Translations under genes and position numbers: made by a program
Shown: positions 7,673 through 17,252 of the stretch, one piece after another
How positions within the stretch are numbered: position 1 is the first letter of the stretch
Layout of the letters: every line of letters begins with the position of its first letter
NCBI GenBank assembly: GCA_021798575.1
Contig: JAJZGI010000009.1
Span: 1 to 56,295 of the forward strand
Length of the DNA: 56,295 nucleotides
Origin: Pseudomonadota bacterium
GTDB lineage: Bacteria > Pseudomonadota > Alphaproteobacteria > Acetobacterales > Acetobacteraceae
Direction: 5' to 3'
The notes under the pieces: model-generated
Databases searched by the model: none
What the model was told of the DNA's origin: nothing
Seen by the model: only the letters and a program-made list of their open reading frames with translations

Positions 7673-10385
7673 CCTCCATCTCCTGCTCCACGACCGGGAA
7701 CACGCTGGTGACCCGCTCATCCTCATTGAGCCGGAACAACGTGACCCCCATGACCGAGCGGCCGGTGATGCGCACCTGGTCCACCGGCACGCGGATGAGC
7801 CGCCCGCCGTCGGTCACCAGCATCACATCGTCCCCCTCGCGCACCTGGAAGCTGGCGGCGACCGCCTTGCCATTGCGCCGGGCGTTCAGCGTGATGTTGG
7901 CGATGCCCTGGCCGCCACGGCCTGTCACCCGGTACTCATAGGCCGAGGAGCGCTTGCCAAAGCCAGAGTCGGTCACGGTGAGCAGAATCTCCTCCGCCGC
8001 CGCGAGCTCGGCGATCCGCGCCTCCGAGAGCGCGATCTCCGCCACCAGCTCGTCGCTCTCTGGCGTATCCTGCTCGTCCTCCGCCGTGCGGCGCTGGGCT
8101 GAGGTATATTTCAGGTAGGCCGCGCGCTCATCGGCGCTGGCTTCCACGTGGCGCAGCACCGAGAGGCTCATCACCTCGTCGTCCCGGCCCAGTTTGATGC
8201 CGCGCACGCCGGCGGAATCCCGGCCTGAGAACACCCGGAGGTTCTCGTCGGTGATCTCGAAGCGGATGCAGCGGCCCAGCCGCGTGGCCAGGAAGACGTC
8301 ATCGCCCTCCCGGCAGGTGGCGACGCCGATCAGCCGGTCGCCCTCTTCCAGCTTCATCGCGATGAGCCCGGCGGCGCGGACATTCTTGAAATCCGCGAAT
8401 TTGTTGCGCCGCACGCCGCCGCTGGCGGTGGCGAACACGAGGTGCAGATTCTCCCACAGGCTCTCATCCTGCGGCAGGGGCAGCACGGCGGTGATCTCAT
8501 CCTTGCCCAGCTCGGGCAGCAGGTTGATGAGCGCGCGCCCCTTGGCGGTGGTGCTGGCCTCCGGCAGGCGCCAGACCTTCTCGCGGAAGGCTTTGCCGCC
8601 GGAGGAGAAAAACAGCACGAACTGGTGCGTATGCGCATTGAAGCTGCGCGTTACCACATCATCCCCGCGGGTGGAGGTGGCCGAGCGGCCGCGCCCGCCA
8701 CGGTTTTGCGCGCGGAACGTCTCCAGCGTGGTGCGTTTGATAAAACCATCGCGCGTGATGGTGACCACCATCTGTCCGGGCTCGATCAGGCTCTCGTCAT
8801 CCTGGTCCGTGTCCAGATCCTCGATGGTGGATCTGCGCGGGCTGGCGATTTTAGCGCGCGCGGCGATCAGCTCCTCGCGCATCACTTCCAGCCGCCTGAT
8901 CCGCGAGCCGATGATCTCCAACAGCTCGGTAATGCGGGCGGCGACCTCGCTCAGCTCGGCCTGGATTTTTTCGCGCTCCAGTCCGGTCAGGCGGGCCAGC
9001 CGCAGCTCCAGAATCCCGCGCGCCTGCGCATCGGTCAGGCGCATCGTGTTGTGCGCGGAGATGCTGTTGCCGATGTCATCGATGAGCGCCAGCAGCGGCA
9101 CCACGTCCTCGGCCGGCCAGTCGCGCTCCATCAGTGCGGTGCGCGCCGCGTTGGCGTCCACGCTGCCGCGAATGATCCTGATGACATCATCGATGTTCGC
9201 GACCGCCGTGGCGAGGCCGATCAGCAGATGCGCCCGGTCGCGCGCCTTGTTCAGCTCGAAGCGCGCGCGCCGCAGGATTACCTCTTCCCGGAATTCCACG
9301 AAGCAGACGAGCAGCTCGCGCAACCCCATCTGGCGCGGCCGGCCCTTATCCAGCGCCAGCATGTTGATGCCAAAACTGGTCTGCAAATTCGTGAACCGGT
9401 AGAGCTGGTTCAGTACCACCTCGCCCGTCGCATCACGCTTCAGCTCGATCACGATCCGCATGCCCTCGCGGTCGCTCTCGTCCCGCAGATCCGCGATGCC
9501 CTCGATCTCGCGGGCGCGCACCAGCTCGGCGATGCGCTCCAGCAGCGCGGATTTGTTCACCTGATAGGGAATCTCGGTCACGATGATGGCGTCGCGGTCC
9601 CGGCGGATCTGCTCGATGCGCGCCCGCGCGCGCATCGAGATGGAGCCACGCCCCGTCTCGAACGCGGAACGAATGCCGGAGCGGCCCAGGATGATCCCGG
9701 CGGTCGGGAAATCCGGCCCCGGAACGATCGCCATGAGCGCTTCCAGCGTGATATCCGGATTTTCGATCAACGCCAGAGTCGCGTCCACGATCTCCGCCGG
9801 ATTATGCGGCGGTATGTTGGTCGCCATACCGACCGCGATGCCGTTGGAGCCATTGATGAGCAGATTGGGGAACGCCGCCGGCAGAACCTTGGGCTCGGTC
9901 TCGCTCTCATCGTAATTGGGCTGAAAATCGACGGTGTCCTTGTCGATATCCGCCAGCAGCAGCATCGCAGCCGCGTCCAGCCGCATCTCGGTATAGCGCA
10001 TCGCGGCGGGCATATCGCCATCGATGGAGCCGAAATTCCCCTGCCCGTCGATCAATGGCAGGCGCATGGAGAAATCCTGCGCCATGCGCACCGCCGCCAG
10101 GTAGATCGCGCTGTCCCCGTGCGGGTGGTATGTGCCCATCACGTCCCCGGTCATCCGCGCGGATTTGCGATAGGGTTTGTCCGGCGTGTTACCCGCCTCG
10201 TGCATGGCGTACAGGATGCGCCGATGCACCGGCTTCAGCCCGTCCCGTGCATCGGGCAGGGCGCGCGAGACGATGACGGACATGGCATAATCCAGGTAGG
10301 ATTTGCGCATCTCCTGTTCGATCGAGACGGGCTCCGTGCCGCCATGCGGCGCGCTGCCATTGGGCTCCTCGGTCGTGTCGCTCAT
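7665..10385 (-). CDS. gyrA: DNA gyrase subunit A
   Basis: A 906-residue breakage-reunion subunit that introduces negative supercoils together with GyrB. The N-terminal domain has [20 protein letters not shown] and the catalytic tyrosine in AAMRYTEM (Y131). The C-terminal beta-pinwheel contains a GyrA-box-like QNRGGRGR, separating it from ParC. In the quinolone region, [12 protein letters not shown], the serine equivalent to E. coli Ser83 is kept (S92) but the Asp87 position is leucine (L96, codon CTG). The C-terminal tail is acidic. It is first in the operon with coaD and the cyclophilin; the 137-base gap to gmk should hold the promoter. Confidence 0.97.
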   Translation of the reverse strand: MSDTTEEPNGSAPHGGTEPVSIEQEMRKSYLDYAMSVIVSRALPDARDGLKPVHRRILYAMHEAGNTPDKPYRKSARMTGDVMGTYHPHGDSAIYLAAVRMAQDFSMRLPLIDGQGNFGSIDGDMPAAMRYTEMRLDAAAMLLLADIDKDTVDFQPNYDESETEPKVLPAAFPNLLINGSNGIAVGMATNIPPHNPAEIVDATLALIENPDITLEALMAIVPGPDFPTAGIILGRSGIRSAFETGRGSISMRARARIEQIRRDRDAIIVTEIPYQVNKSALLERIAELVRAREIEGIADLRDESDREGMRIVIELKRDATGEVVLNQLYRFTNLQTSFGINMLALDKGRPRQMGLRELLVCFVEFREEVILRRARFELNKARDRAHLLIGLATAVANIDDVIRIIRGSVDANAARTALMERDWPAEDVVPLLALIDDIGNSISAHNTMRLTDAQARGILELRLARLTGLEREKIQAELSEVAARITELLEIIGSRIRRLEVMREELIAARAKIASPRRSTIEDLDTDQDDESLIEPGQMVVTITRDGFIKRTTLETFRAQNRGGRGRSATSTRGDDVVTRSFNAHTHQFVLFFSSGGKAFREKVWRLPEASTTAKGRALINLLPELGKDEITAVLPLPQDESLWENLHLVFATASGGVRRNKFADFKNVRAAGLIAMKLEEGDRLIGVATCREGDDVFLATRLGRCIRFEITDENLRVFSGRDSAGVRGIKLGRDDEVMSLSVLRHVEASADERAAYLKYTSAQRRTAEDEQDTPESDELVAEIALSEARIAELAAAEEILLTVTDSGFGKRSSAYEYRVTGRGGQGIANITLNARRNGKAVAASFQVREGDDVMLVTDGGRLIRVPVDQVRITGRSVMGVTLFRLNEDERVTSVFPVVEQEMEDG

Positions 10386-10522
10386 GACCGGCTAGGCCAA
10401 GCGCCTAAACACCCGACGGTTGAAAGAAAAAGCATTGATAACATTAAAGAATTTACCCTGATTTCAGGACCACTCCTAGCACAATCCGCAGGTAACGCCA
10501 AATCCATGGTGTGACCACGCAT

Positions 10523-11110
10523 TCAGTCAATCTGGCGCAGGCTAGCAAGACGGGCGGCGCGCAGAATGGCGGATAGATCCCCAAGCGCGGTGCTGAATTC
10601 CGCATTTTCCACCAGATAATCAAACTCACCCGCATGGGCTATCTCGGCCTGCGCGTGGGCCATGCGGCGCTCGACCTGCCCGGCGTCATCCCCGCGGGCG
10701 ACCAGCCGCTGGCGCAGCGCCTCCAACGAGGGCGGTTTGATGAACACGCCGACGACATCCCCCGGCATCGCCGCGCGCAGTTGGCGAAACCCCTGCCAGT
10801 CGATATCGAACAGAACATCACGCGCCTGCGCCAGCGCCTGCTCAACCGGCGCGCGCGGCGTGCCGTAGGAGCAACCATACACATGCGCGTGTTCCAGCAG
10901 CGCATTCCCGGCCACCATCGCATCGAATGTCGGCTGGTCGATGAAATGATAATGCTGCCCGTCCACCTCACCCACGCGCGGCGCACGGGTCGTCACACTG
11001 CGCGAGAGGCTGATGCTGTTATCATCTTCCAATAAAGCGCGGGAGAGCGAGGTTTTGCCGGCACCCGAGGGCGCCGCCAGAACCAGGCAGAGGCCACGGC
11101 GTCTACTCAA
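10523..11110 (-). CDS. gmk: Guanylate kinase
   Basis: 195 residues. It phosphorylates GMP to GDP using ATP. The P-loop APSGAGKTS is at 13-21, followed by SVTTRAPRVGEVDGQHYHF, the GMP-binding segment, and VEQALAQARDVLFDIDWQG. The start is TTG at 11110, the only one placing the P-loop at the usual distance; it overlaps the stop of the yicC-like gene by eight bases. The yicC-gmk order is common in Proteobacteria. Confidence 0.94.
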   Translation of the reverse strand: MSRRRGLCLVLAAPSGAGKTSLSRALLEDDNSISLSRSVTTRAPRVGEVDGQHYHFIDQPTFDAMVAGNALLEHAHVYGCSYGTPRAPVEQALAQARDVLFDIDWQGFRQLRAAMPGDVVGVFIKPPSLEALRQRLVARGDDAGQVERRMAHAQAEIAHAGEFDYLVENAEFSTALGDLSAILRAARLASLRQID

Positions 11111-11961
11111 TGTTCTGCACCTGCTCGCGCAACTGCTCGATCACGGCTTTGAGCGCGAGGCCGGTGGCGGTGAGCGCCAGGCTCGCGGATTTGCTGCACA
11201 GCGTATTCGCTTCGCGGTTGAACTCCTGCATCAGGAAATCCAGCTTGCGGCCGATATTCGCACCCTCTGCCAGCAGCGCGCGGGCCGCCGCGATATGCGC
11301 GCTGAGCCGGTCCAGCTCTTCCCTGACATCCGAGCGGGTGGTCAGCAGGGCGATCTCCTGGGCGATCCGCTCCTCCGGTAATGCGGGCATCGCGCCCACA
11401 ATTTCCGCCAACTGCGCCCGGAGCCGCGCCATGTGCAAAGCGGGCTGGGTGGCGGCCTCGGCCAGCGCCGCGCCGTGCAGGCCCGATATTTCCGCCAGCT
11501 GCCCTTGGGCGATATCGGCGAGCCGCGCGCGCAAACCCGGCCTGCACATCCGCCAGCAATGCCGCCTGGGCCTCCGGCGTATCGGTCTCGGTGCTGCTGC
11601 GCATCACGCCGGGCAGGGAAAGCAGCAGCTCGGCGCGCGGCGGCAGGGCGCCTGGGATGCTGTCGGCCAGGTCGATGGCGAGGTTCTTGATCCGCTCCAG
11701 CGCCACCGGGTCCGCTGTTAATCCCGTTGCGGCCTGATACTTCACGCTCAACGTGCCCGAGACATTGCCGCGGCGCAGCTCCCGGGCGGCCATGTCCCGC
11801 AAGGGGATCTCCAGCGCGTCCAGCCCGGCGGGCAACCGCAGTTTGATATCCAGGCCGCGCCCGTTGACGCTGCGCAGCTCCCAGCTCCAGCCGGTCGCCC
11901 CGGTTTCACCCTGGGCTCTGGCAAAGCCGGTCATCGAGGCCACAATGTTGTTCTGTTCCAT
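11103..11961 (-). pseudogene. yicC: yicC-like gene interrupted by a frameshift
   Basis: Two frames together make one YicC protein, an endoribonuclease-like stress protein. The N-terminal part starts at ATG 11961 (MEQNNIVASMTGFARA, after AGGGGG) and stays in family until ALLADVQAG near 11540; the C-terminal part continues in the other frame as LRARLADIAQGQ and ends with GRKLDFLMQEFNRE and AVIEQLREQVQNIE, the hallmark end. Removing one base from GGGTTTGCG near 11537 would join them into about 285 residues. In the first frame translation runs on as low-complexity Arg/Gly sequence to 11107. This is either a true mutation or an assembly error; both halves still look conserved. Confidence 0.8.
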
Positions 11962-11974
11962 GCGCTGCCCCCTG

Positions 11975-12021
11975 CTAGTGGTTAAAATCCGAGAAAAGAG
12001 TCCTCGAACTTTAACCACTAG
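11975..12021. repeat. Inverted repeat between accA and yicC
   Basis: CTAGTGGTTAAA (11975-11986) and TTTAACCACTAG (12010-12021) are perfect 12-base inverted copies 23 bases apart, again ending in CTAG. Confidence 0.75.
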
Positions 12022-12088
12022 CCCGTTGTTTGGTGGGCCGATTCACCTGACGCTTGGGAACCAAGCGTCAGGATCGGACCACTAGCCC
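12014..12088. repeat. Hairpin segment flanked by an 11-bp direct repeat
   Basis: ACCACTAGCCC occurs at 12014-12024 and again at 12078-12088, the second copy covering the accA stop codon. Between them is a perfect 12-bp stem, CCTGACGCTTGG/CCAAGCGTCAGG (12046-12057, 12061-12072), with loop GAA. It could act as a bidirectional terminator or be a small inserted element; no T-run follows. Confidence 0.7.
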
Positions 12089-13038
12089 AGCGCGATTTTC
12101 CCCATCGCCAGGAATTTCTCCCGCCGCCGGGCGCGCAGCGCCTCCGGTGCCAGGGTTCTCAAAGGAGCCAGCGCCAGGGCGATCGCATCTGCCAGCCGGG
12201 CCAGGGCCTCCGCCGGCTCACGGTGCGCGCCACCCACCGGCTCGGGTACGATCTCATCGATCAGCCCCAGTTTTTTCAAATCCTGCGCGGTGATCCGCAT
12301 GGCCTCCGCCGCCACCGGCGCCTGGGCGGCATCCCGCCACAGGATCGAGGCGCAGCCCTCGGGCGAAATGACCGAATAGATCGCGTGCTCGAGCATCAGC
12401 ACCGCGTTGCCCGCCGCCAGCGCGATCGCCCCGCCGGAGCCCCCCTCGCCGATGATGGTGGCAACGAGTGGCACCGGCGCGCTCAGGCACGCCTCGATCC
12501 CGCGCGCGATTGCCTCCGCCTGGCCGCGCGCCTCGGCGTCGATCCCCGGGTAGGCGCCCTTGGTATCCACAAAGGTGAGAATTGGCAGGTTGAACCGCCC
12601 CGCCAGCTCCATCAGGCGGCGCGCCTTGCGGTAGCCCTCCGGCCGGGCGCTGCCGAAATTATGCCGGATGCGGGTCTCCGTGTCCGTTCCCTGCTCGGTG
12701 CCGATGACCATGACCGGCTGGTCGCGGAAGCGGCCCATGCCGCCGATGATCGCCGCATCGTCGGCGAAGGCGCGGTCCCCGGCGAGCGGCGTGAAATCCG
12801 TGATCAGCGCGGCGATGACGGCGGCGGCCTTGGGCCGCTCGACATGCCGGGCCACCTGCGTCTTCTGCCATGGCGTCAGCCTGGAATAGAGCGCCCGGAG
12901 TTGGCTGTCCGCCTTGGCCGAGAGCCGCGCCACCTCGTCGGCGATATTGATCTCGCCGGGCTGGGTCATGCGCCGCAATTCCTCGATCTTGCTCTCGAGC
13001 TCGGCGATGGGTTTTTCAAAGTCCAGAAATTGACGCAT
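12082..13038 (-). CDS. accA: Acetyl-CoA carboxylase, carboxyltransferase subunit alpha
   Basis: 318 residues. With AccD it transfers the carboxyl group from biotin to acetyl-CoA, giving malonyl-CoA for fatty-acid synthesis. The start MRQFLDFEKPIAELESKIEE is the family's coiled N-terminal segment; GEGGSGGAIAL and YSVISPEGCASILW are the acyl-CoA and oxyanion-site motifs. The length is complete. Confidence 0.97.
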   Translation of the reverse strand: MRQFLDFEKPIAELESKIEELRRMTQPGEINIADEVARLSAKADSQLRALYSRLTPWQKTQVARHVERPKAAAVIAALITDFTPLAGDRAFADDAAIIGGMGRFRDQPVMVIGTEQGTDTETRIRHNFGSARPEGYRKARRLMELAGRFNLPILTFVDTKGAYPGIDAEARGQAEAIARGIEACLSAPVPLVATIIGEGGSGGAIALAAGNAVLMLEHAIYSVISPEGCASILWRDAAQAPVAAEAMRITAQDLKKLGLIDEIVPEPVGGAHREPAEALARLADAIALALAPLRTLAPEALRARRREKFLAMGKIALG

Positions 13039-13084
13039 GGGACCCGGCGTTTAGCACATATCGCGGATCAGGGAAGCTTGGCCG

Positions 13085-13333
13085 CTACTGCCCGCTTCTG
13101 TCCCACGGGGCATTGCCCAGGTTCACCTGTTTTGGCGTCGTGTTGGCGGAGCTGAGCGCGCCGACGCCAGCGCCGATGCCGGCCCCCACGACCACGCCGA
13201 TCGGCCCGCCGACCAGGCCGATCACCGCGCCGGTGGCAGCGCCGCCCGCGGCGGTGCCCGTGAGGCGGCCCGTGCCGCTGCCGCAGCCGCTCAACAAGAT
13301 CGGCAGGCCCAATAGCAGAATCCGGATTCGCAT
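13085..13333 (-). CDS. Small glycine-zipper lipoprotein
   Basis: 82 residues. RIRILLLGLPILLSGC is a lipoprotein signal with lipobox LSGC. It is followed by repeated small residues (GGAATGAVIGLVGGPIGVVV) typical of the glycine-zipper segment of 17-kDa surface-antigen-like proteins; the tail is short and polar. It should be an outer-membrane or periplasmic lipoprotein of unknown role. Two adjacent ATGs exist; the second (13333) is better spaced from GAGGG. Confidence 0.7.
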   Translation of the reverse strand: MRIRILLLGLPILLSGCGSGTGRLTGTAAGGAATGAVIGLVGGPIGVVVGAGIGAGVGALSSANTTPKQVNLGNAPWDRSGQ

Positions 13334-13429
13334 CATGCCCTCATAACTAACGATCCGGCCCTTGTTCCAGAAACCGCCCGCGCCGGGCAAGCTTTTTATG
13401 CGGCGTGAGGCCCGCTTCGACGATGCTTT

Positions 13430-14704
13430 CTAAGTGTTCATCGCCTCGAAAAAATCGTGGTTGGTCTTGGAGTATTTCAGCTTGTCCAGCAGAAACTCCA
13501 TCGCATCGGTGGTGCCCATCGGGTTCAGGATCCGCCGCAGCACCCACATCTTGGAGAGTGTGGCCTTCTCGACCAGTAGCTCTTCCTTGCGGGTGCCGGA
13601 TTTCGTGATGTCGATGGCCGGGAAGGTCCGTTTGTCAGACAGTTTGCGGTCCAGGATGATCTCGGAATTGCCGGTACCTTTGAACTCCTCGAAGATCACC
13701 TCATCCATGCGCGAGCCGGTGTCGATCAGCGCGGTGGCGATGATGGTGAGGCTGCCGCCCTCCTCGATATTCCGCGCGGCGCCAAAAAACCGCTTGGGGC
13801 GTTGCAGCGCGTTGGCGTCCACGCCGCCGGTGAGCACCTTTCCGGACGAGGGCACGACCGTGTTGTAGGCGCGCGCCAGGCGGGTGATGGAATCCAGCAG
13901 AATCACCACATCGCGCTTGTGCTCCACCAGCCTTTTGGCCTTCTCCAGCACCATCTCGGTCACCTGCACATGGCGCGTGGCGGGTTCGTCGAAGGTGGAT
14001 GCCACGACCTCGCCCTTCACGGAGCGGGACATGTCCGTCACCTCCTCGGGCCGCTCATCGATCAACAGCACGATGAGGAACACCTCCGGATGGTTGGCGG
14101 AGATGGCGGCGGCGATGTTTTGCAGCATCACGGTCTTGCCGGTGCGCGGCGGCGCGACCACCAGCGCGCGCTGGCCCTTGCCGATGGGGGCGATGAGGTC
14201 GATGACGCGGGCCGTGTTATCCTTGGGCATGCCCTTCACGGTCGGTTCGGCGACCTCCACCTCCATCTTGAGGCGGGAGGTGGGGTAGAGCGGCGTGAGA
14301 TTGTCGAAATTGATCCGATGCCGGACCGCATCCGGCGCCTCGAAATTGATCAGGTCGATCTTGACCAGTGCGAAATACCGCTCACCCTCCTTCGGCGCGC
14401 GGATCTCGCCATCCACCGTGTCCCCCGTGCGGAGGGAAAAACGCCGCACCTGCGCGGGCGAGACGTAGATATCCTCCGGCCCGGGCAGGTAATTGGCCTC
14501 AGGGTTACGCAAAAAGCCGAAACCATCGGGCAGGATCTCCAGCGTGCCATCGCCCCGGATGGTCTGGTCGTTCTCGGCGAAGGCCTTCAGGATCGCGAAC
14601 ATCATGTCCTGCTTGCGCAGCGAGGAGGCGTTCTCGACCGCCAGCTCCTCGGCGAGATTCAGCAGGTCGGTAGGGGATTTTGCCTTGAGTTCGGCGAGAT
14701 GCAT
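13430..14704 (-). CDS. rho: Transcription termination factor Rho
   Basis: A 424-residue hexameric RNA-dependent ATPase that ends transcription. An N-terminal helical region ([19 protein letters not shown]) and RNA-binding cold-shock fold ([16 protein letters not shown]) are followed by the ATPase core with Walker [11 protein letters not shown] and Walker [14 protein letters not shown]. The reading frame is open to 14788, but the family start is MHLAELK at 14704. It is transcribed alone, downstream of a double-hairpin repeat. Confidence 0.97.
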   Translation of the reverse strand: MHLAELKAKSPTDLLNLAEELAVENASSLRKQDMMFAILKAFAENDQTIRGDGTLEILPDGFGFLRNPEANYLPGPEDIYVSPAQVRRFSLRTGDTVDGEIRAPKEGERYFALVKIDLINFEAPDAVRHRINFDNLTPLYPTSRLKMEVEVAEPTVKGMPKDNTARVIDLIAPIGKGQRALVVAPPRTGKTVMLQNIAAAISANHPEVFLIVLLIDERPEEVTDMSRSVKGEVVASTFDEPATRHVQVTEMVLEKAKRLVEHKRDVVILLDSITRLARAYNTVVPSSGKVLTGGVDANALQRPKRFFGAARNIEEGGSLTIIATALIDTGSRMDEVIFEEFKGTGNSEIILDRKLSDKRTFPAIDITKSGTRKEELLVEKATLSKMWVLRRILNPMGTTDAMEFLLDKLKYSKTNHDFFEAMNT

Positions 14705-14824
14705 GGAGAGTCCGATCGGGATTTGGCGCGGGTGGGGAGTTTGCAGGCCGAAAGGGCCGCGGGGGCGCGAATGGCCTTGGTTTTTCAATGGGCGGTTTGG
14801 CCGGATACGTCAAGCGCGGCGCGC

Positions 14825-14931
14825 GGTAGAGCATAATTGTTTGCCATCAATCATGCTCTACCTTGTTTTTCGATCAATTTCATCGGTTTGGATCGAATCG
14901 GCCGATTCGACCCAAACCAATATTGATCTAG
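14825..14931. repeat. Double-hairpin intergenic repeat, copy 1
   Basis: Hairpin A: GGTAGAGCATAATTG (14825-14839) pairs with CAATCATGCTCTACC (14848-14862) with one mismatch. Hairpin B: an arm from GATCAAT at 14872 through GGTTTGGATCGAATC pairs with GATTCGACCCAAACC...ATTGATC (14904-14928) around a short loop. The element ends in CTAG (14928-14931). It fills most of the rho-ilvE gap. Confidence 0.9.
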
Positions 14932-14940
14932 GCCTGCTCC

Positions 14941-15843
14941 TCAAGCCGCGAGCCGGGCCGCGACCTCCGCCGGTGCCAGCCGCACCAGCGCCTCATAGTC
15001 ACCAAGCAGCGTCTCGGTGATCCGCCCCGGCGCGAAGCTGAGCTCGCCGATCTGCCGCACCGGCGTTACCTCCGCCGCCGTGCCGGCCAGGAAAGCCTCT
15101 GTCGCGAGGGCCATGTCCGCCACCGGCATCTGGCGCTCCACCACCTCGATCTGGCGCTTATGGGCGAGCGCGATCACGGTTCGGCGGGTGATGCCATCCA
15201 GAAAGCAATCCGGCTTGGGGGTGTGCAATTTGCCGTCGATCACGAAGAAGATATTCGCCCCCGTGGCCTCGCCCACAAAACCATCCCAGGTCAGCATCAG
15301 CGCGTCATTGAACCCGGCCGCCTCGGCGGCGTGCTTGGCGAGCGTGCCTATCATGTAGAGGCCGGCGGCCTTTGAGGCCGTGGGCGCGGTCTGCGGGTGC
15401 GGGCGGCGCCATTCCGCCATCCCCAGCCGGACGCCCTGCATACGGTCCGCGCCGAACAGGTTCGGCCAGGCCCAGGCCGCGACCATGAGGTGGATCTTGG
15501 TATGCTGGGCGGATACCGCGAGCTGCTCGGAGCCGCGCCAGGCCAGCGGGCGCACATAGCCGTCGGTCAACCCGTTGGCCGCCAGCACCTCCGTGCAGGC
15601 CCGATCGATCGCAGCGGGGGAAAACGGGATCTCGAACCCCAGCAGCCTGCCGGACTGCACCAGCCGCTCCGTATGCGCCTGAAGCTTGAAAATATGACCG
15701 TTATACGCGCGTTCCCCCTCGAACACCGCCGATGCATAGTGCAGCCCATGGCTCAGCACGTGCAGTTTGGCGTCCCGCCAGGGGATCATCTCGCCATCCC
15801 ACCAGATAACCCCGTCGCGATCGTCAAAAGGGAACAGCGCCAT
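14941..15843 (-). CDS. ilvE: Branched-chain amino acid aminotransferase
   Basis: 300 residues. A fold-type IV PLP enzyme that makes or degrades Leu, Ile and Val with glutamate/2-oxoglutarate. The PLP lysine is K158 in TASKAAGLYM; GFNDALMLTWDGFVGEATGANIF is cut into the typical ADEALLL and E-x-T-x-xN blocks, with GITRRTVIALA after it. It diverges from the MarR/OmpR/kinase operon, an arrangement also seen in other alphaproteobacteria. Confidence 0.93.
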   Translation of the reverse strand: MALFPFDDRDGVIWWDGEMIPWRDAKLHVLSHGLHYASAVFEGERAYNGHIFKLQAHTERLVQSGRLLGFEIPFSPAAIDRACTEVLAANGLTDGYVRPLAWRGSEQLAVSAQHTKIHLMVAAWAWPNLFGADRMQGVRLGMAEWRRPHPQTAPTASKAAGLYMIGTLAKHAAEAAGFNDALMLTWDGFVGEATGANIFFVIDGKLHTPKPDCFLDGITRRTVIALAHKRQIEVVERQMPVADMALATEAFLAGTAAEVTPVRQIGELSFAPGRITETLLGDYEALVRLAPAEVAARLAA

Positions 15844-15875
15844 GCCTGAAAATACTCCGATCAGAAAAAATTATT

Positions 15876-15918
15876 TATGACAGAAAACCGCTTTACATAA
15901 GTCAGTAACACTGTCATA
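15876..15918. promoter_or_regulatory. Possible operator in the ilvE-marR divergent region
   Basis: TATGACAG (15876-15883) and CTGTCATA (15911-15918) are perfect inverted octamers with centres 35 bases apart, inside the 122-base divergent spacer. Spaced palindromes beside a MarR gene often bind its product, but 35 bases is long for one dimer. Confidence 0.3.
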
Positions 15919-15965
15919 GATGGGGCATTCAAGCCTGCCAAACCCAATATAAACGAGAATCTGCC

Positions 15966-16535
15966 ATGCAAGAGGGACCAACTCAACCCCCACGCCACAT
16001 ATCCCGCGAGAACACGCCCGGCCCGGCGCACGCCCCGCCCGGCGCGGCGCTGCTGTTCCTGCGGGAGGAGGAGCTGCGCACTGCGCAGGACCTGCTTTTC
16101 TTCGCGCTGCGCGACCTCAATGCCGCGCCGGATGAGATTCTGGACAGTCTCGGCTTCGGCCGGGCGCATCATCGCTGCCTGCACTGGGTGGCGCGCAAAC
16201 CGCGGCTCAAGGTGGGGGAGCTGCTGGCGGTTCTGGGCGTCACCAAGCAGAGCCTCACGCGCGTGCTGGGGCCGTTGATCCGCGAGGATTATGTGTTGCA
16301 GGTGCCCGGCGAGAAAGATCGCCGCCAGCGGCTGCTCTCCCTCACGGAAAAAGGCACGGCGCTGGAGCGCAGACTGTTCGATGCCCAGCGCGAGCGGCTG
16401 CTCCAGGCCTACCGTGAGGCGGGCGGCGCCTCGGTCGAAGGTTTCAAGCGCGTGCTGCGCGGCCTCACCTCGTCATCCGGTCGGGCCTATCTGGATACGC
16501 TGGATGCCCAGCGCGCCGCGCGAGGGCCACGCTAG
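15966..16535 (+). CDS. MarR-family transcriptional regulator
   Basis: 189 residues. A proline-rich N-terminal extension (~25 residues) precedes a winged-helix domain: LKVGELLAVLGVTKQSLTRV is the helix-turn-helix and GEKDRRQRLLSLTEKG the wing with the conserved D-x-R. The next gene, an OmpR-type regulator, starts three bases after its stop. The pairing resembles PetP-PetR of Rhodobacter, with ilvE divergent; the effector is unknown. Confidence 0.88.
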   Translation: MQEGPTQPPRHISRENTPGPAHAPPGAALLFLREEELRTAQDLLFFALRDLNAAPDEILDSLGFGRAHHRCLHWVARKPRLKVGELLAVLGVTKQSLTRVLGPLIREDYVLQVPGEKDRRQRLLSLTEKGTALERRLFDAQRERLLQAYREAGGASVEGFKRVLRGLTSSSGRAYLDTLDAQRAARGPR

Positions 16536-16538
16536 CGC

Positions 16539-17252
16539 ATGAGCGGTGGCACCAGCTTCGGCCCGGAGGGCGCGCATATCCTGCTGGTGGACGATGAGCC
16601 GAAGCTACGCGCGCTGCTCGGGCGGTTTTTGGGTGAGCACGGCTTCCGGGTGACGATGGCGCAGAGCGCCGCCGAGGCGCGCGACAGGCTGCGCTTCATG
16701 GAATTCGACCTCATGGTGCTGGACGTGATGATGCCCGGTGAAAGCGGGCTGGAGCTGACGGGAGGCTTACGCGGCGAGCGCGCGCCCGCGATGCCGATAT
16801 TACTGCTCACCGCGCGCGACGCGCCGGAGGATGTGATCGCCGGGTTCGAGGCCGGGGCGGATGACTATCTCGGCAAGCCCTTCGACCCCAGAGTGCTGCT
16901 GGCCCGCATCCGCGCCATGCTGCGCCGGGCCCAGCCGCCACCGGCGCCAGCCGGGCCGCTGCAACTGGGGGACAGGTTCTTCGACCCCTCGCGCGCCGAG
17001 CTGATCAGCCCGGATGGCCGCACCCGCCTCACCGGGGCCGAGCTGGCCCTGCTCGTCGCCTTCGCCGCCCGCCCGCATGAGGTCCTCTCACGCGAGGCGC
17101 TGGCTGCCGCACTCGGCCTGGATGACGTCAACGAGCGGGCGATTGATGTGCAGGTCACGCGCCTGCGCCGCAAGATCGAGCCCGACCCGCGCGAGCCGCG
17201 CTTCCTGCACACCGTGCGTGGCCGCGGCTATGTGCTGAAGCCTGGCACATGA
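16539..17252 (+). CDS. OmpR/PhoB-type response regulator
   Basis: 237 residues. The receiver domain has the acidic pair DDE (18-20), the phospho-acceptor D62 in [11 protein letters not shown], and lysine in LGKPFDP. A C-terminal winged helix ends [17 protein letters not shown] and GRGYVL. It overlaps the following kinase gene by four bases (ATGA), so it is its partner. Resembles PetR of Rhodobacter; targets cannot be read from the sequence. Confidence 0.93.
   Translation: MSGGTSFGPEGAHILLVDDEPKLRALLGRFLGEHGFRVTMAQSAAEARDRLRFMEFDLMVLDVMMPGESGLELTGGLRGERAPAMPILLLTARDAPEDVIAGFEAGADDYLGKPFDPRVLLARIRAMLRRAQPPPAPAGPLQLGDRFFDPSRAELISPDGRTRLTGAELALLVAFAARPHEVLSREALAAALGLDDVNERAIDVQVTRLRRKIEPDPREPRFLHTVRGRGYVLKPGT

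Noticed and set aside
8442-10514. 690-codon open frame on the plus strand opposite gyrA
   Set aside because: It is the antisense shadow of gyrA in high-GC DNA; composition is Arg/Gln/His/Asp-rich with no domain, and gyrA is unmistakable.
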